A DNA stretch of 42,502 nucleotides, taken from NCBI GenBank assembly GCA_016929495.1, contig JAFGIS010000647.1, forward strand, positions 1 to 42,502. Direction: 5' to 3'. Each line of letters starts with the position of its first letter. Position 1 is the first letter of the stretch. Made by a program: the position numbers and the translations under genes. The notes below the pieces were generated by a model. The model did no database searches and had not been told where the DNA came from. It saw nothing but the letters and a program-made list of their open reading frames with translations. This DNA comes from Polyangiaceae bacterium. Its GTDB lineage: Bacteria > Myxococcota_A > Polyangia > Polyangiales > Polyangiaceae. Below, piece by piece: positions 24,740-33,085 of this stretch.

Positions 24740-26164
24740 CTATGCGTCTCGCTTGGCCTTGATGGCGTCGGCGTCCGCTTGAGAAATGCCGGCCAAGTTG
24801 TAGGCGAAATCCGTCTGTGCGCTCAGCCAGCCCGGGTACTTCAAGGCCATGGCGCGGGCGATCTGGTCTTCCGTCCACGGCACCTTGAGGCCCGCCCCGT
24901 TCAGCCTGAGGACGGCCACAGCCGTGACCTCGGCCGCGATGGCGTCTTTGCTGACGATCACGACGTTCGATTCTGCCATGGTGCCGCCTTGCGTGGGGCC
25001 GCCGGTCGTCATGCAGCGCGTGGCATCGACGACGACCAAGTCCTCCTGCCTGACCAGGTGCGCCTCCGCGCATTTGTTGGCGATGCTGGTGTGCAGGTCG
25101 CCAGGACGTTTCACGCTGCCGAACCACGCCTTGAGCCCCAGGCTGAAGCGGGCGATGCCGTGGGTCTTGCACTTGGGGACATTGACCACATAGTCGGCAT
25201 TCTTCACGATGTCATAGAAGTCGATACCGCTTCCCCACGCATCCGCACCGGCGGGCCTGGCATTGGTTGCGTCCGTGCCCTTCAGGTTGGCGGGTGTGGC
25301 GCCGGTGTCCGCCAAGGCCTCGGTGATCCCCAGCGTGTCCATCGTCGCTGCGATGTCCGAAGCGGCGAAAGCGTCTTCGCAGATAAGGATACTGCTCGCG
25401 CCTTTGTCTTTCGCCGCCAGCGCGACGCCCGCGATGACCGGAGCGCTGGTTGTGCCGTCCGGCCTTGCCTCGATCAGGTTTGGCCGGATCACGACCGTCT
25501 TGCCAGCAAGGTCTGGCATCAGCGCGAAGCACGCGTCCCTGACTGCCTGCTTGTAGTCCGTCGCGCGCACCAGGGTCACGAGGCCATCTCCCGTACTGCC
25601 TCCACCACCGGTGCCTTGCTCACCGCCGGTGCTGGCCGATGTGCCACCGGTGTCGCCTGTTGTTCCGCCAGTCGTGGCCGTGGTGCCGCCGGCGTCGCTC
25701 GTCGTGCCGCCGGTGTCGCCCGTGGTGCCACCTCGGCCGCCGCTTCTGCCGCCGCTGCTTCTGCCGCCGGTGTCGCCCGTGGTGCCGCCGGTAGTGCCCG
25801 ACGTGCCGCCGGTGTCGCCGCCGGTGCCGCCCGTAGTGGCGCTCGTGGTGCCGCCCGTGGTGGCGCCCGTGGTGCCGCCCGTGGTGGGGCTCGTCGTACC
25901 GCCGGTGGTGGCGCTCGTCGTACCGCCGGTGGTGGCGCTCGTCGTGCCGCCGGTGCTGCCCGGTATGCCGCCAGTTGCGGCCGCGCCTCCTGTTGTTCCG
26001 GTTGTCCCTCCTCCTGTGCCCGCGCCACCAGACCCCGGCTGACCGCCGGTCTCTGACGCCGTACCAGATTCGTCACTGCACCCGATCCCCGCTGCTACGA
26101 CGGCTCCAACCGATATCCCCAAGAAGTTGCGGCGCGACAGGTTCTTGGATTCACGCTCTGACAC
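24740..26164 (-). CDS. Tat-exported DUF362 lipoprotein
   Basis: 474 residues from GTG 26164, with GGAGGT seven bases upstream; a more distant ATG is rejected. The twin-arginine signal SRRNFLGISVGAVVAAGIGC combines a Tat motif with a lipobox. A long TGGTT/ATTGG linker (about 30-205) leads to a DUF362 domain (about 210-474). Hallmarks are KTVVIRPNLIEA, NADYVVNVPKCKTHG and FSLGLKAWFGSVKR. DUF362 proteins often accompany Fe-S proteins and may bind metal clusters. Tat export suggests folding with a cofactor before export. It fits the redox character of this region. Confidence 0.85.
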   Translation of the reverse strand: MSERESKNLSRRNFLGISVGAVVAAGIGCSDESGTASETGGQPGSGGAGTGGGTTGTTGGAAATGGIPGSTGGTTSATTGGTTSATTGGTTSPTTGGTTGATTGGTTSATTGGTGGDTGGTSGTTGGTTGDTGGRSSGGRSGGRGGTTGDTGGTTSDAGGTTATTGGTTGDTGGTSASTGGEQGTGGGGSTGDGLVTLVRATDYKQAVRDACFALMPDLAGKTVVIRPNLIEARPDGTTSAPVIAGVALAAKDKGASSILICEDAFAASDIAATMDTLGITEALADTGATPANLKGTDATNARPAGADAWGSGIDFYDIVKNADYVVNVPKCKTHGIARFSLGLKAWFGSVKRPGDLHTSIANKCAEAHLVRQEDLVVVDATRCMTTGGPTQGGTMAESNVVIVSKDAIAAEVTAVAVLRLNGAGLKVPWTEDQIARAMALKYPGWLSAQTDFAYNLAGISQADADAIKAKRDA

Positions 26165-26672
26165 GAAAACACCTCCGAGTTGGCTTGCGGATCGAGTGGC
26201 CGAACAGATTTGTACCACACGACGAGCCGTCTCACACGGGTAGGTAGTTCTGCGCAGACCTCCCAGGAGGAACGAAATGGGCCGTCGGGGGCCGCTCCCG
26301 TTGCCTGGACGTGACGATGACCCGGGAGTCGTATGAAAGGTTGTCTTCCTGAGCGCGTGTTTGATGTTCCGGTTGCACGCCATGGTGCGTTTTCGACTTC
26401 TCGCATGGATCCAACACACCTTGTTGTGTGGTGTACCCCCACAGCAGACCGCGAACGCTGTCCGCGTTTTTCACGGACGTCTCGTTCGCCACTCTCGAGC
26501 CAGCGTAATCGAGCACCCTGGACGGATCTGCCCATGCATCGGGAGCTTGGCAGTGCCGATGCAATCTTCTGCAGAATCATGCGTAGTCACGATCGAAGTC
26601 GCCAATGCGCGTGCCGGGCTAGTGGGTGTGCGTCGCAGTCAACGGCTGGCACCAGCAGCGACCGCCATTGCC
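26165..26672. other. Intergenic region, 508 bases
   Basis: This lies between the DUF362 gene start and the end of the big oxidoreductase gene. It contains a plus-strand AGGAGG at 26265-26270 placed six bases before a 19-codon reading frame (26277-26336). The stop of that frame overlaps an ATG opening a 130-codon frame with no recognisable content. The DUF362 promoter should be near its right-hand start. Nothing else is supported. Confidence 0.4.
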
Positions 26673-29573
26673 CTACACCGCCTTGTACAAGAACCCGTAC
26701 ACGATATGTGTTCCCGCCAAAATGAACATCAGGATCGCGAGCACGATGTGCACGATGTTCCAGTGCCGGAGCATCGACTCGGCGCTCCGGTACAGCGCCT
26801 GATGTCTGCGACCCGCGGCCCACTCGGACAAGGCACCCAACAGATCGCGTCGTGCATTGCGGTCGGTGACCTGGGGCAGGCCGAACGCTCGCAGCCAGAG
26901 CAAGAGAGTCCGGTCGCGCACCTCTCGCCAGAGCATGCCCACGATCGGCACGGAGATCGACGTCGGCGAGCCTTCCGGGCCGAGCAACGCACGGACGGCC
27001 CTGGAGGCGGCGCCGTACTGCCGGAGCCACGCGGTCTTCTGCCCCGCGGCACGCAGATCGAACAGAGCGAGGCTGATGCCCGAGTGCACGTAGCCGTAGA
27101 CGTAGCGCCCGAGCGCGCCGGTGAGCAGCACGGCCCACATCAAGAAAACCGCGATGCTCGCCCAGCGGTCGAGCTTGAAGGTCGCGTGATAGGTGACCAG
27201 GGTCGCGCCGACCAATCCCACCCACAGATGAGCCGATAGCCAGCCTTTCTGCGCGCCGAGGCCCTTGAAGCGGTCGATCCGCGTCCGCAGCGTGTACAGC
27301 AGCGTGAGCAACATGAGACTCGCTCCGATGTACCCGAGCCAGTGGCCGAAGCCTCTGCCCGGCCCATAGCTCACAGCCGACACGTCCTGTCCGGTCGTGC
27401 GCAGATACGCCGCCATCAAGCTCTTCTCGGGCAGCGCGCGCCGGAGGAAGGCCTCGAGCCCGATGCCGACGAGCGCGATCAGCGTGGCGAAGATGGTCAC
27501 GTTCCAGGCGGTGCGGCGCCCCTTGGACCCGATGCTGGTGTTCTCGAGTCCGTCGCGGAACGGAGCGTCGGAGAAGGCCGGGGCTGCGGAGCCCTGCGCA
27601 GCGGTTTCCAGGAATACCCGCGCCGGGTCGGCCTCCTCCCAGATGCCGCCCACGGGGCAGGCGCTGAGGCACGCTTGGTCGGAGTAGCCGGCGCACCGGT
27701 CGCACTTGATGGCCTTCTGCCGCGTACCCCGCGAAGCGGCGAAGCGGGCCATCTCTTGCGAGTTCGGCTGCAGGACGACGATGCCGGCCTGCTCGAGAAG
27801 ACCTGTCGGCGGGTCGGCTCCGAGCAGCGCGAAGACCACGTCATTGTCGAGCTGAAGCTCGCCTCGCTCGGTCGACAGGCGGAGCGAACCCGGGTCGAGC
27901 GACACCACCGTCGACTTGAGCTCGATGCGCACCAGCCCGTCCTTCTGATAGGCGAGTAGACGCTCCCGATTGATGGCCTTGGTGCGGGTGAACGAGTCGC
28001 GGCGATAGCTCAGGGTCACGCGCGTACCCGGGACGTCGGCCAGGCTCAGGGCTGCCTCCACGGCCGAGTCGCCGCCGCCCACGATGAGCACGTTCTTGCC
28101 GGCGAATTCGTCGGGGTCACTCAGCGCGTAGCGCACACGGGGGAACGCCTCGCCGGGCAGACCGAGTTTGCGCGGTGTTCCCTTGCCGACGCACACGATC
28201 ACGTGCACGGCCGAGACCACACCTTTCGTCGTCTCCACGTGGAACAGCTCGCTCTCCGAGCGAACGCGCTGGACTTCGACGCCTTCCAGCACTTGCAGCT
28301 GCTGCTCCGCCACCGTCTGCTGCCATCGCGCGAGCAGCTCTTCCTTGCTGGACTCCTGGAACCACAGGGAACCCAGCAGAGGAATGCTGCTCGGCTCGGC
28401 CATCACGTGCTTGTTCTTCGGGTAGTCACGGATGGTGGCCCCGACGTGGTCCTTTTCGAGCACCAGGTAGCTCAAGCCGCGCTCCCGACAGCGCAGCGCT
28501 GCGGCCAAACCCGCCGGGCCGGCGCCGACGATCACGACGTCCAGGATCCGGCCCTCGGCCGGCGAGCGGCGAGGGCCGACATTGTCCACGGCCCGGACCG
28601 CATCGTTGATGGCGGTCCTGATGAGCGCTCCACCAGAGACGTCCCCGGCCACGAACAGACGGTCGACGTTGGTCATGCCGCCCTCGTCGGTCACCGGGAT
28701 CGGGTCCGGAAAATCGGCGAGCGTGTACGCGGTTTCGATCATCGTTATGGCGCCGTGCGGGCACTTCTGTACGCAGGCGCCGCAGCCTTTGCAGCGCTCG
28801 GTGATCCGAACGTCGCCGGTTCGGTCATCCACCGCCATGCCACCGAAGCCGCAAGCCGCCAGGCACGCGCGGTCCTTGCAGGTCTGGCACACGATCGGGA
28901 ACGTCAGACGCCCCAGCCGCGGACCCGAGCGAATGACCCTGGCGGCGCCGTGGCGGGCCGCGCACGCGTCCTGGCACTTGTTGCAGTCGAGGCACAGGTC
29001 GAGCCTTCCGACGCGCACCGCGCCGCTCGTTGCAAAGCCGTGTCGCAGGAAGAAGTCCTGCACCACGCGCCGGCCGGGCTCCTGCCCGGCCAGGAATTGT
29101 GCGCGCGCTTTGGCCATCGTGGCGCCGAGCAGCGCGGTCCAGTCCTGGTGTTGGGCCATGAGCGCGGCCAGCGCCGGGCGACCTACCTCCAGAACCGTGG
29201 TGGGGGAGGCGGCGACACAGTCGATGCTCGGCCTGCTCTCGGAGGCCGAAGGAGCGAGAAACCCGTCGGAGAACCAGGCGCCGGGCCCGAGGACCCCGAG
29301 ATACTCCACCGGCTCGTCCGCGGCAGGTCCACGAGACGGCGTCTCGGCGCTCTGCGAGCCGCCCGTGTCGCGGGCGATCGCGACCATGCCTTCGAGCACG
29401 ACGCAGTAGTGCTCCGTCGCGTCTCTCGGCGCGGACGAGAGACGCTGTTTCGTGGTCAGCTTGCGAACCCTACCGGAGCCCAAAAGGTCCTGCAGAGCCC
29501 GGTCCGGCAACGGCGCGAAGACGTCCAGCCTGCGAAGAGCATCGACGGAAACACGGTGCGCGTGCTCTAACAT
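26673..29573 (-). CDS. Multidomain electron-transfer protein: CNMP-like, ferredoxin, FAD/NAD(P) reductase and b-type membrane domain
   Basis: 966 residues from ATG 29573 (GAGG five bases upstream). Order: cyclic-nucleotide-binding-like domain (about 15-160, with a degenerate phosphate cassette); Fe-S region with CLDCNKCQDAC, CQTCKDRACLAAC and CKGCGACVQKCP (about 195-275); a flavoprotein motif NVDRLFVAGDVSGGALIR (about 303-320) placed before the Rossmann FAD site VVIVGAGPAGLAAAL (about 346); NAD(P) site VLIVGGGDSAVEAAL (about 495); a further Cys cluster KCDRCAGYSDQACLSACP; then about five membrane helices with His residues fit for b haem (GHWLGY, SAHLWVGLVGATLVTYH, HWNIVHIVL, GTHIVYGF). It probably moves electrons between NAD(P)H, Fe-S clusters and the membrane. 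Last gene of the cytochrome operon. Confidence 0.85.
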   Translation of the reverse strand: MLEHAHRVSVDALRRLDVFAPLPDRALQDLLGSGRVRKLTTKQRLSSAPRDATEHYCVVLEGMVAIARDTGGSQSAETPSRGPAADEPVEYLGVLGPGAWFSDGFLAPSASESRPSIDCVAASPTTVLEVGRPALAALMAQHQDWTALLGATMAKARAQFLAGQEPGRRVVQDFFLRHGFATSGAVRVGRLDLCLDCNKCQDACAARHGAARVIRSGPRLGRLTFPIVCQTCKDRACLAACGFGGMAVDDRTGDVRITERCKGCGACVQKCPHGAITMIETAYTLADFPDPIPVTDEGGMTNVDRLFVAGDVSGGALIRTAINDAVRAVDNVGPRRSPAEGRILDVVIVGAGPAGLAAALRCRERGLSYLVLEKDHVGATIRDYPKNKHVMAEPSSIPLLGSLWFQESSKEELLARWQQTVAEQQLQVLEGVEVQRVRSESELFHVETTKGVVSAVHVIVCVGKGTPRKLGLPGEAFPRVRYALSDPDEFAGKNVLIVGGGDSAVEAALSLADVPGTRVTLSYRRDSFTRTKAINRERLLAYQKDGLVRIELKSTVVSLDPGSLRLSTERGELQLDNDVVFALLGADPPTGLLEQAGIVVLQPNSQEMARFAASRGTRQKAIKCDRCAGYSDQACLSACPVGGIWEEADPARVFLETAAQGSAAPAFSDAPFRDGLENTSIGSKGRRTAWNVTIFATLIALVGIGLEAFLRRALPEKSLMAAYLRTTGQDVSAVSYGPGRGFGHWLGYIGASLMLLTLLYTLRTRIDRFKGLGAQKGWLSAHLWVGLVGATLVTYHATFKLDRWASIAVFLMWAVLLTGALGRYVYGYVHSGISLALFDLRAAGQKTAWLRQYGAASRAVRALLGPEGSPTSISVPIVGMLWREVRDRTLLLWLRAFGLPQVTDRNARRDLLGALSEWAAGRRHQALYRSAESMLRHWNIVHIVLAILMFILAGTHIVYGFLYKAV

Positions 29574-29606
29574 CACAACCTCATGGACGGGAGCTGGCGG
29601 AGACCC

Positions 29607-31931
29607 TCATGGAGGACCCGTGTGACACCGGGCGCAATCCGCCCGTCCGTGACACACGAAGCAGTTGTTGTCGCCGAACCCACCCGCGGCGTAGCCGTGC
29701 CGGGTGCCCCAGGCTCCGCGATGGCTCAAGGGTGCGGTCCGGCGATGACACGCAACGCAAGAGCCCGTGTTGTGACAGACGCGACAGGGCTCCGAGTCGA
29801 AGTCGGCCGCGGAACCGTGGGTCTTGAGCCGCCAGAGCCCGGTGTGGGTGCGTGGAGGATGCGTGCGGTGGCAGTTGCGGCATCCGGGAAGGCCGTGGCA
29901 GATGGAGCAGGAATCCGAAGCAGGGCCTGGCTCGGCCTGCTCCCGAGGCAGCGTGGCGTGCAGGCGGATCCACGCGCCCCGGTGATCGGCCGGTTTGATG
30001 GCGCGAGCCGTGCCCGAGAGGTCGCGGAAGCCGGCGGTCGTGTGACACTGAGCGCAATCCGTTCCGACGTACCCATGGTGTGGGTCACGGTGACAGTCAG
30101 CGCAACGGGTCCCCCGAACCGGAAACGTCCGATCGAGGGCACCAGCGGACGCGTTGCGCCACTGGGCCAGTGTCGGAGGCGGCGCGGCGCCGCGCCGCGG
30201 CTGGTGGCAGAGCGCGCACGAAGCACTGCGGTGTTTTCCAGTGCGCCTGAAGCGGGTCATGGTGTCGTGGTTGAACCTGGGCGCGCCCTTGGCAGGGATA
30301 TGGCACTTGCCGCAGTCCCGTCCGAGTTTTCCCCGGTGTCGATCGTCCTTCAGGTGGCAATCTACGCACGTATGCTTGCCGATCTTGTACTGTCCCTTGG
30401 GATGGCACGAGGCGCACGCGACGCTCCTGTGCTTGCCTTCGAGCGGGAACCAGGTGTGAGGGAAGTCCTTGGAGCGAGGCGCCGAAAACCGTTGGAGGGG
30501 CGAGTGGCACTTCTGACAGTCTTCTCCGAGACTGCCCTTGTGCTTGTCGTCATGGCAGCGAAGGCAGGTGAGCTTTCCCGTCCGGTAGATCCCGCCGGGG
30601 TGGCAACGGCCGCATTGCTTCTTGGTCGCAAGGGTCGCGTGAAAACCCACCAGAGGGAAGCGGCTGTCGCGGTTGTGGTCGAACGCAGTGGTCCTCGTTC
30701 CGCCCTCCACGTGGCACGAGGCACACGGCTTGTCGGCGAACTGTCGCTTGTGAGCGTTGCGATGCGTATGACAACTCGAGCAAGGATTGTCGCCTCTGGG
30801 CAGCTTGCCGGGCAGCTTGTGGCAGGAACGGCACCGGAGCCGGGTGTGCTTGCCGAACAGCCCGAAGCCCGTTTGCGCGTGGTCGAACTTGGCCCCGCGC
30901 CACGTGCCGCCCGGGGTGTGACAGGTCGCGCAATGCGCAGTCTCGCGCACCACCGGGTGGATCGCTGCGTGGCACGCGCCGCAGGCCCGCACCGCGCGCC
31001 GACGCGTCGGCTGTCGCGGTGCCGCTGGGCTCGGTTTCCCGTGGCAGCTCTGACAGCCGACGGCCCCGTGCTTGCCGATCAGGCGAAAACCGAACTGGTT
31101 GTGGTCGATGCGTGCGCCTTTGAAGCGGCCGGTCTGCTTGTGGCAGCTCTGGCAGTTCTCGGTGCTCCGGACGATGGGATGAGATGGCGTGTGGCAGTCA
31201 GGGCAGGTCCGAGGCTTGGGCCGGCCTGCCATCACCGCGTCCTTGTGGCACTTCGTGCACGGCTGCTCGATGTGCTTCCCCAGCAAGCTCACGCGCGAGA
31301 ACGTTGCGTGTTCGGCTCTCCAGCTCGAGAGCTTCCAGCCGCGCACGGCCTTGCCTTCTTCGTGGCAACGCGTGCACTGGGTCCCGAGCTCATTGCGCCT
31401 GAAGCCGTGCTCCCCGCGATGGCAGGACTGGCAGTCCGGCGACAGACCCAGATAGCTTACCCGGCCGGACTTGAGCCGCCGAACGTGGCACTGCGTGCAC
31501 GCCAGGCGCACGTGCTCATTTCTCAGGGCAAATGCCGTCACGTCGTGTTTGAACGTGTCGCGTCCGCCGACTTGGTTCCAGTCGATGATGTTGTAGCTTC
31601 GTCCCTTGTGCTCCGTATGGCAGGCAATGCATCGCTTGCCGCCGAAGGTTGGGTGCAGCCCCCCTTCGTGGTTGACCGCCGCGTGGCAGGCGAGGCATTT
31701 GGCGTTGGTGACTCCCTCGGCCGACTCGTGGCACTCCTTGCACCCCTCCGAGTGGTCGTAGGCGGCGTGCCCCTCGTTGAGCGGGCCCGGGGAGACCCGG
31801 AAATAGGACTCTGCACGCGCGAGGGTCGCGAGCAGCACAGCCGCAGCGAGCACCGAGCACAGGGCGAGCGACCGCGGCGCCGTCAGCGGGCGGCCCGTGC
31901 TTCTGTGGATCCGCATTGCCTCGCGTGTCAT
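29607..31931 (-). CDS. Thirty-CxxCH multihaem c-type cytochrome
   Basis: 774 residues from ATG 31931, which overlaps the previous stop as ATGA. The signal peptide ends ATLARA-ES. I count 30 CxxCH motifs across the mature protein, about one per 25 residues, with many extra His available as distal ligands, as in class III-like and outer-surface multihaem cytochromes. Repeating segments such as FPLEGKHRSVACASCH and FRLIGKHGAVGCQSCH show growth by duplication of a K-H-x(5)-C-x2-CH unit. It should act as a periplasmic or surface electron wire. Its neighbours are a barrel protein and a haem lipoprotein upstream and the reductase-like protein 33 bases downstream. Confidence 0.93.
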   Translation of the reverse strand: MTREAMRIHRSTGRPLTAPRSLALCSVLAAAVLLATLARAESYFRVSPGPLNEGHAAYDHSEGCKECHESAEGVTNAKCLACHAAVNHEGGLHPTFGGKRCIACHTEHKGRSYNIIDWNQVGGRDTFKHDVTAFALRNEHVRLACTQCHVRRLKSGRVSYLGLSPDCQSCHRGEHGFRRNELGTQCTRCHEEGKAVRGWKLSSWRAEHATFSRVSLLGKHIEQPCTKCHKDAVMAGRPKPRTCPDCHTPSHPIVRSTENCQSCHKQTGRFKGARIDHNQFGFRLIGKHGAVGCQSCHGKPSPAAPRQPTRRRAVRACGACHAAIHPVVRETAHCATCHTPGGTWRGAKFDHAQTGFGLFGKHTRLRCRSCHKLPGKLPRGDNPCSSCHTHRNAHKRQFADKPCASCHVEGGTRTTAFDHNRDSRFPLVGFHATLATKKQCGRCHPGGIYRTGKLTCLRCHDDKHKGSLGEDCQKCHSPLQRFSAPRSKDFPHTWFPLEGKHRSVACASCHPKGQYKIGKHTCVDCHLKDDRHRGKLGRDCGKCHIPAKGAPRFNHDTMTRFRRTGKHRSASCALCHQPRRGAAPPPTLAQWRNASAGALDRTFPVRGTRCADCHRDPHHGYVGTDCAQCHTTAGFRDLSGTARAIKPADHRGAWIRLHATLPREQAEPGPASDSCSICHGLPGCRNCHRTHPPRTHTGLWRLKTHGSAADFDSEPCRVCHNTGSCVACHRRTAPLSHRGAWGTRHGYAAGGFGDNNCFVCHGRADCARCHTGPP

Positions 31932-33085
31932 GGGCGGTGCTCTGCCTTCTGCGCGCGTGGCGCATCGGCCAATCGTCTCACCTTGGCGCGAGCCACTGCG
32001 GAACCCACAGGCCAGGCAGGTGAGGCCGTGAGCTCACGTGCCAGCGTTTCCGAGTGTGCCGCGACCAGCCAGTCGAACGCGTCCAGAACGAACGGCTTCT
32101 GCCCGTGAACGGCATCCACCGCCTCCCCGAGACAACGCTGCGCCCGCCTGAGCTCGCCCTTGTTCGCAGCGTCCACCCCCTCGAGCAAGCGCGCGTAGAA
32201 GACCTCGACAGGGGCAGGGCTCTGCGCTCCACGCCCGGCCTCACTCCCGTGCACGTCCGCGCCGGGTTTGCCGCCGAACGTGGCAAGCGCCAACTCCGAC
32301 CAAGCGGATTGCGGGTCGACCTCGACCATGCGCCCGGCGATCCTCGCAGCCCCTTGTGGGTCTCCATGTCGCCGTTCAAACTCGGCCTGCTCGAAGCGGT
32401 GGCCGAGCCATGCCGGACCCAGGCGTGCCGACGCCTCCCAGGCGCGGCGCGCTCCGGAGACGTCTGCGCGCTGCTCGAGAGCCGTGGCCAGGAGGTAGAA
32501 GGGCTCGCTCTCCTTGTTCAATTCGCCCTGAAGCCGTTCGAGCTCCGTCACGTGTGCCGCGCGCTCCTCGCGGGAAAGCACCGTGAGGCCGGCGATCAGA
32601 CGGTCAGGGCTCGCACCCGACTCGAAAGCGGCCCCGAGCTCCGGCTCGATCCGGCGCAGTCGCTCGGGATCCGCGTCCCGGTAGCGGTAGACGGCTGCCT
32701 CCGCGCGGACGATCAGGTCGAGCTCTGCCGCCGCCGGACGGTCCGCGGGCTCGCCACGCACGAGATCGATGAACCGAGACACGCGCTCGAGGTCTCCGTC
32801 CTTGAGGAACCGGCGGAGCTCCTTCGCGTAGTGTGCGCGCTCGTCTGAGCTGCGCCGGGCGAGCCCCGGTCGGATCACGGCGTTCGTTCCGAGCACGATG
32901 CCGAGCGCGACGACGAGCGTGACGACCAGCCACCCCCAACGGCGCCCCCTGCGCGGGGCAGGAGCCGCGGCCGGGAGCTGCCCGAGCTCGGGCCAAGGTC
33001 CGAACAAGCTTTCGCCGAACAGCTTCGCGAGCTCGCGCTCGACGCCCCTGGTGCCGCGTTCGCTTCCCGGAGGCGGGCTCACCAT
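31928..33085 (-). CDS. Membrane-anchored TPR-like protein of the cytochrome operon
   Basis: 385 residues from ATG 33085, overlapping the preceding cytochrome gene end by seven bases; its own stop overlaps the next start by four. It has a short cytoplasmic N-terminus, one membrane segment (about residues 50-70, WGWLVVTLVVALGIVLGTN), then a periplasmic helical solenoid. TPR-like helices include FYLLATALEQRADVSGARRAWEASARLG and HRFEQAEFERRHGDPQGAARIAGRM. It carries no haem motif. Its position inside a tightly coupled operon suggests an assembly or docking factor for the cytochromes. A longer open frame upstream is a shadow of the cytochrome gene. Confidence 0.75.
   Translation of the reverse strand: MVSPPPGSERGTRGVERELAKLFGESLFGPWPELGQLPAAAPAPRRGRRWGWLVVTLVVALGIVLGTNAVIRPGLARRSSDERAHYAKELRRFLKDGDLERVSRFIDLVRGEPADRPAAAELDLIVRAEAAVYRYRDADPERLRRIEPELGAAFESGASPDRLIAGLTVLSREERAAHVTELERLQGELNKESEPFYLLATALEQRADVSGARRAWEASARLGPAWLGHRFEQAEFERRHGDPQGAARIAGRMVEVDPQSAWSELALATFGGKPGADVHGSEAGRGAQSPAPVEVFYARLLEGVDAANKGELRRAQRCLGEAVDAVHGQKPFVLDAFDWLVAAHSETLARELTASPAWPVGSAVARAKVRRLADAPRAQKAEHRP

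Noticed and set aside
25600..26040. Periodic sequence that could be taken for a CRISPR-like or minisatellite array
   Set aside because: It encodes the TGGTT/ATTGG linker of the DUF362 protein in frame; no constant repeat with unique spacers.
24533..26056. A 507-codon plus-strand frame opposite the DUF362 gene
   Set aside because: Antisense shadow; the minus strand has a Tat signal, a good ribosome site and DUF362 motifs.
29583..32108. An 841-codon open frame on the plus strand opposite the 30-haem cytochrome gene
   Set aside because: The minus strand encodes 30 CxxCH motifs, a signal peptide and operon overlaps; the plus frame is an antisense shadow with no recognisable protein character.
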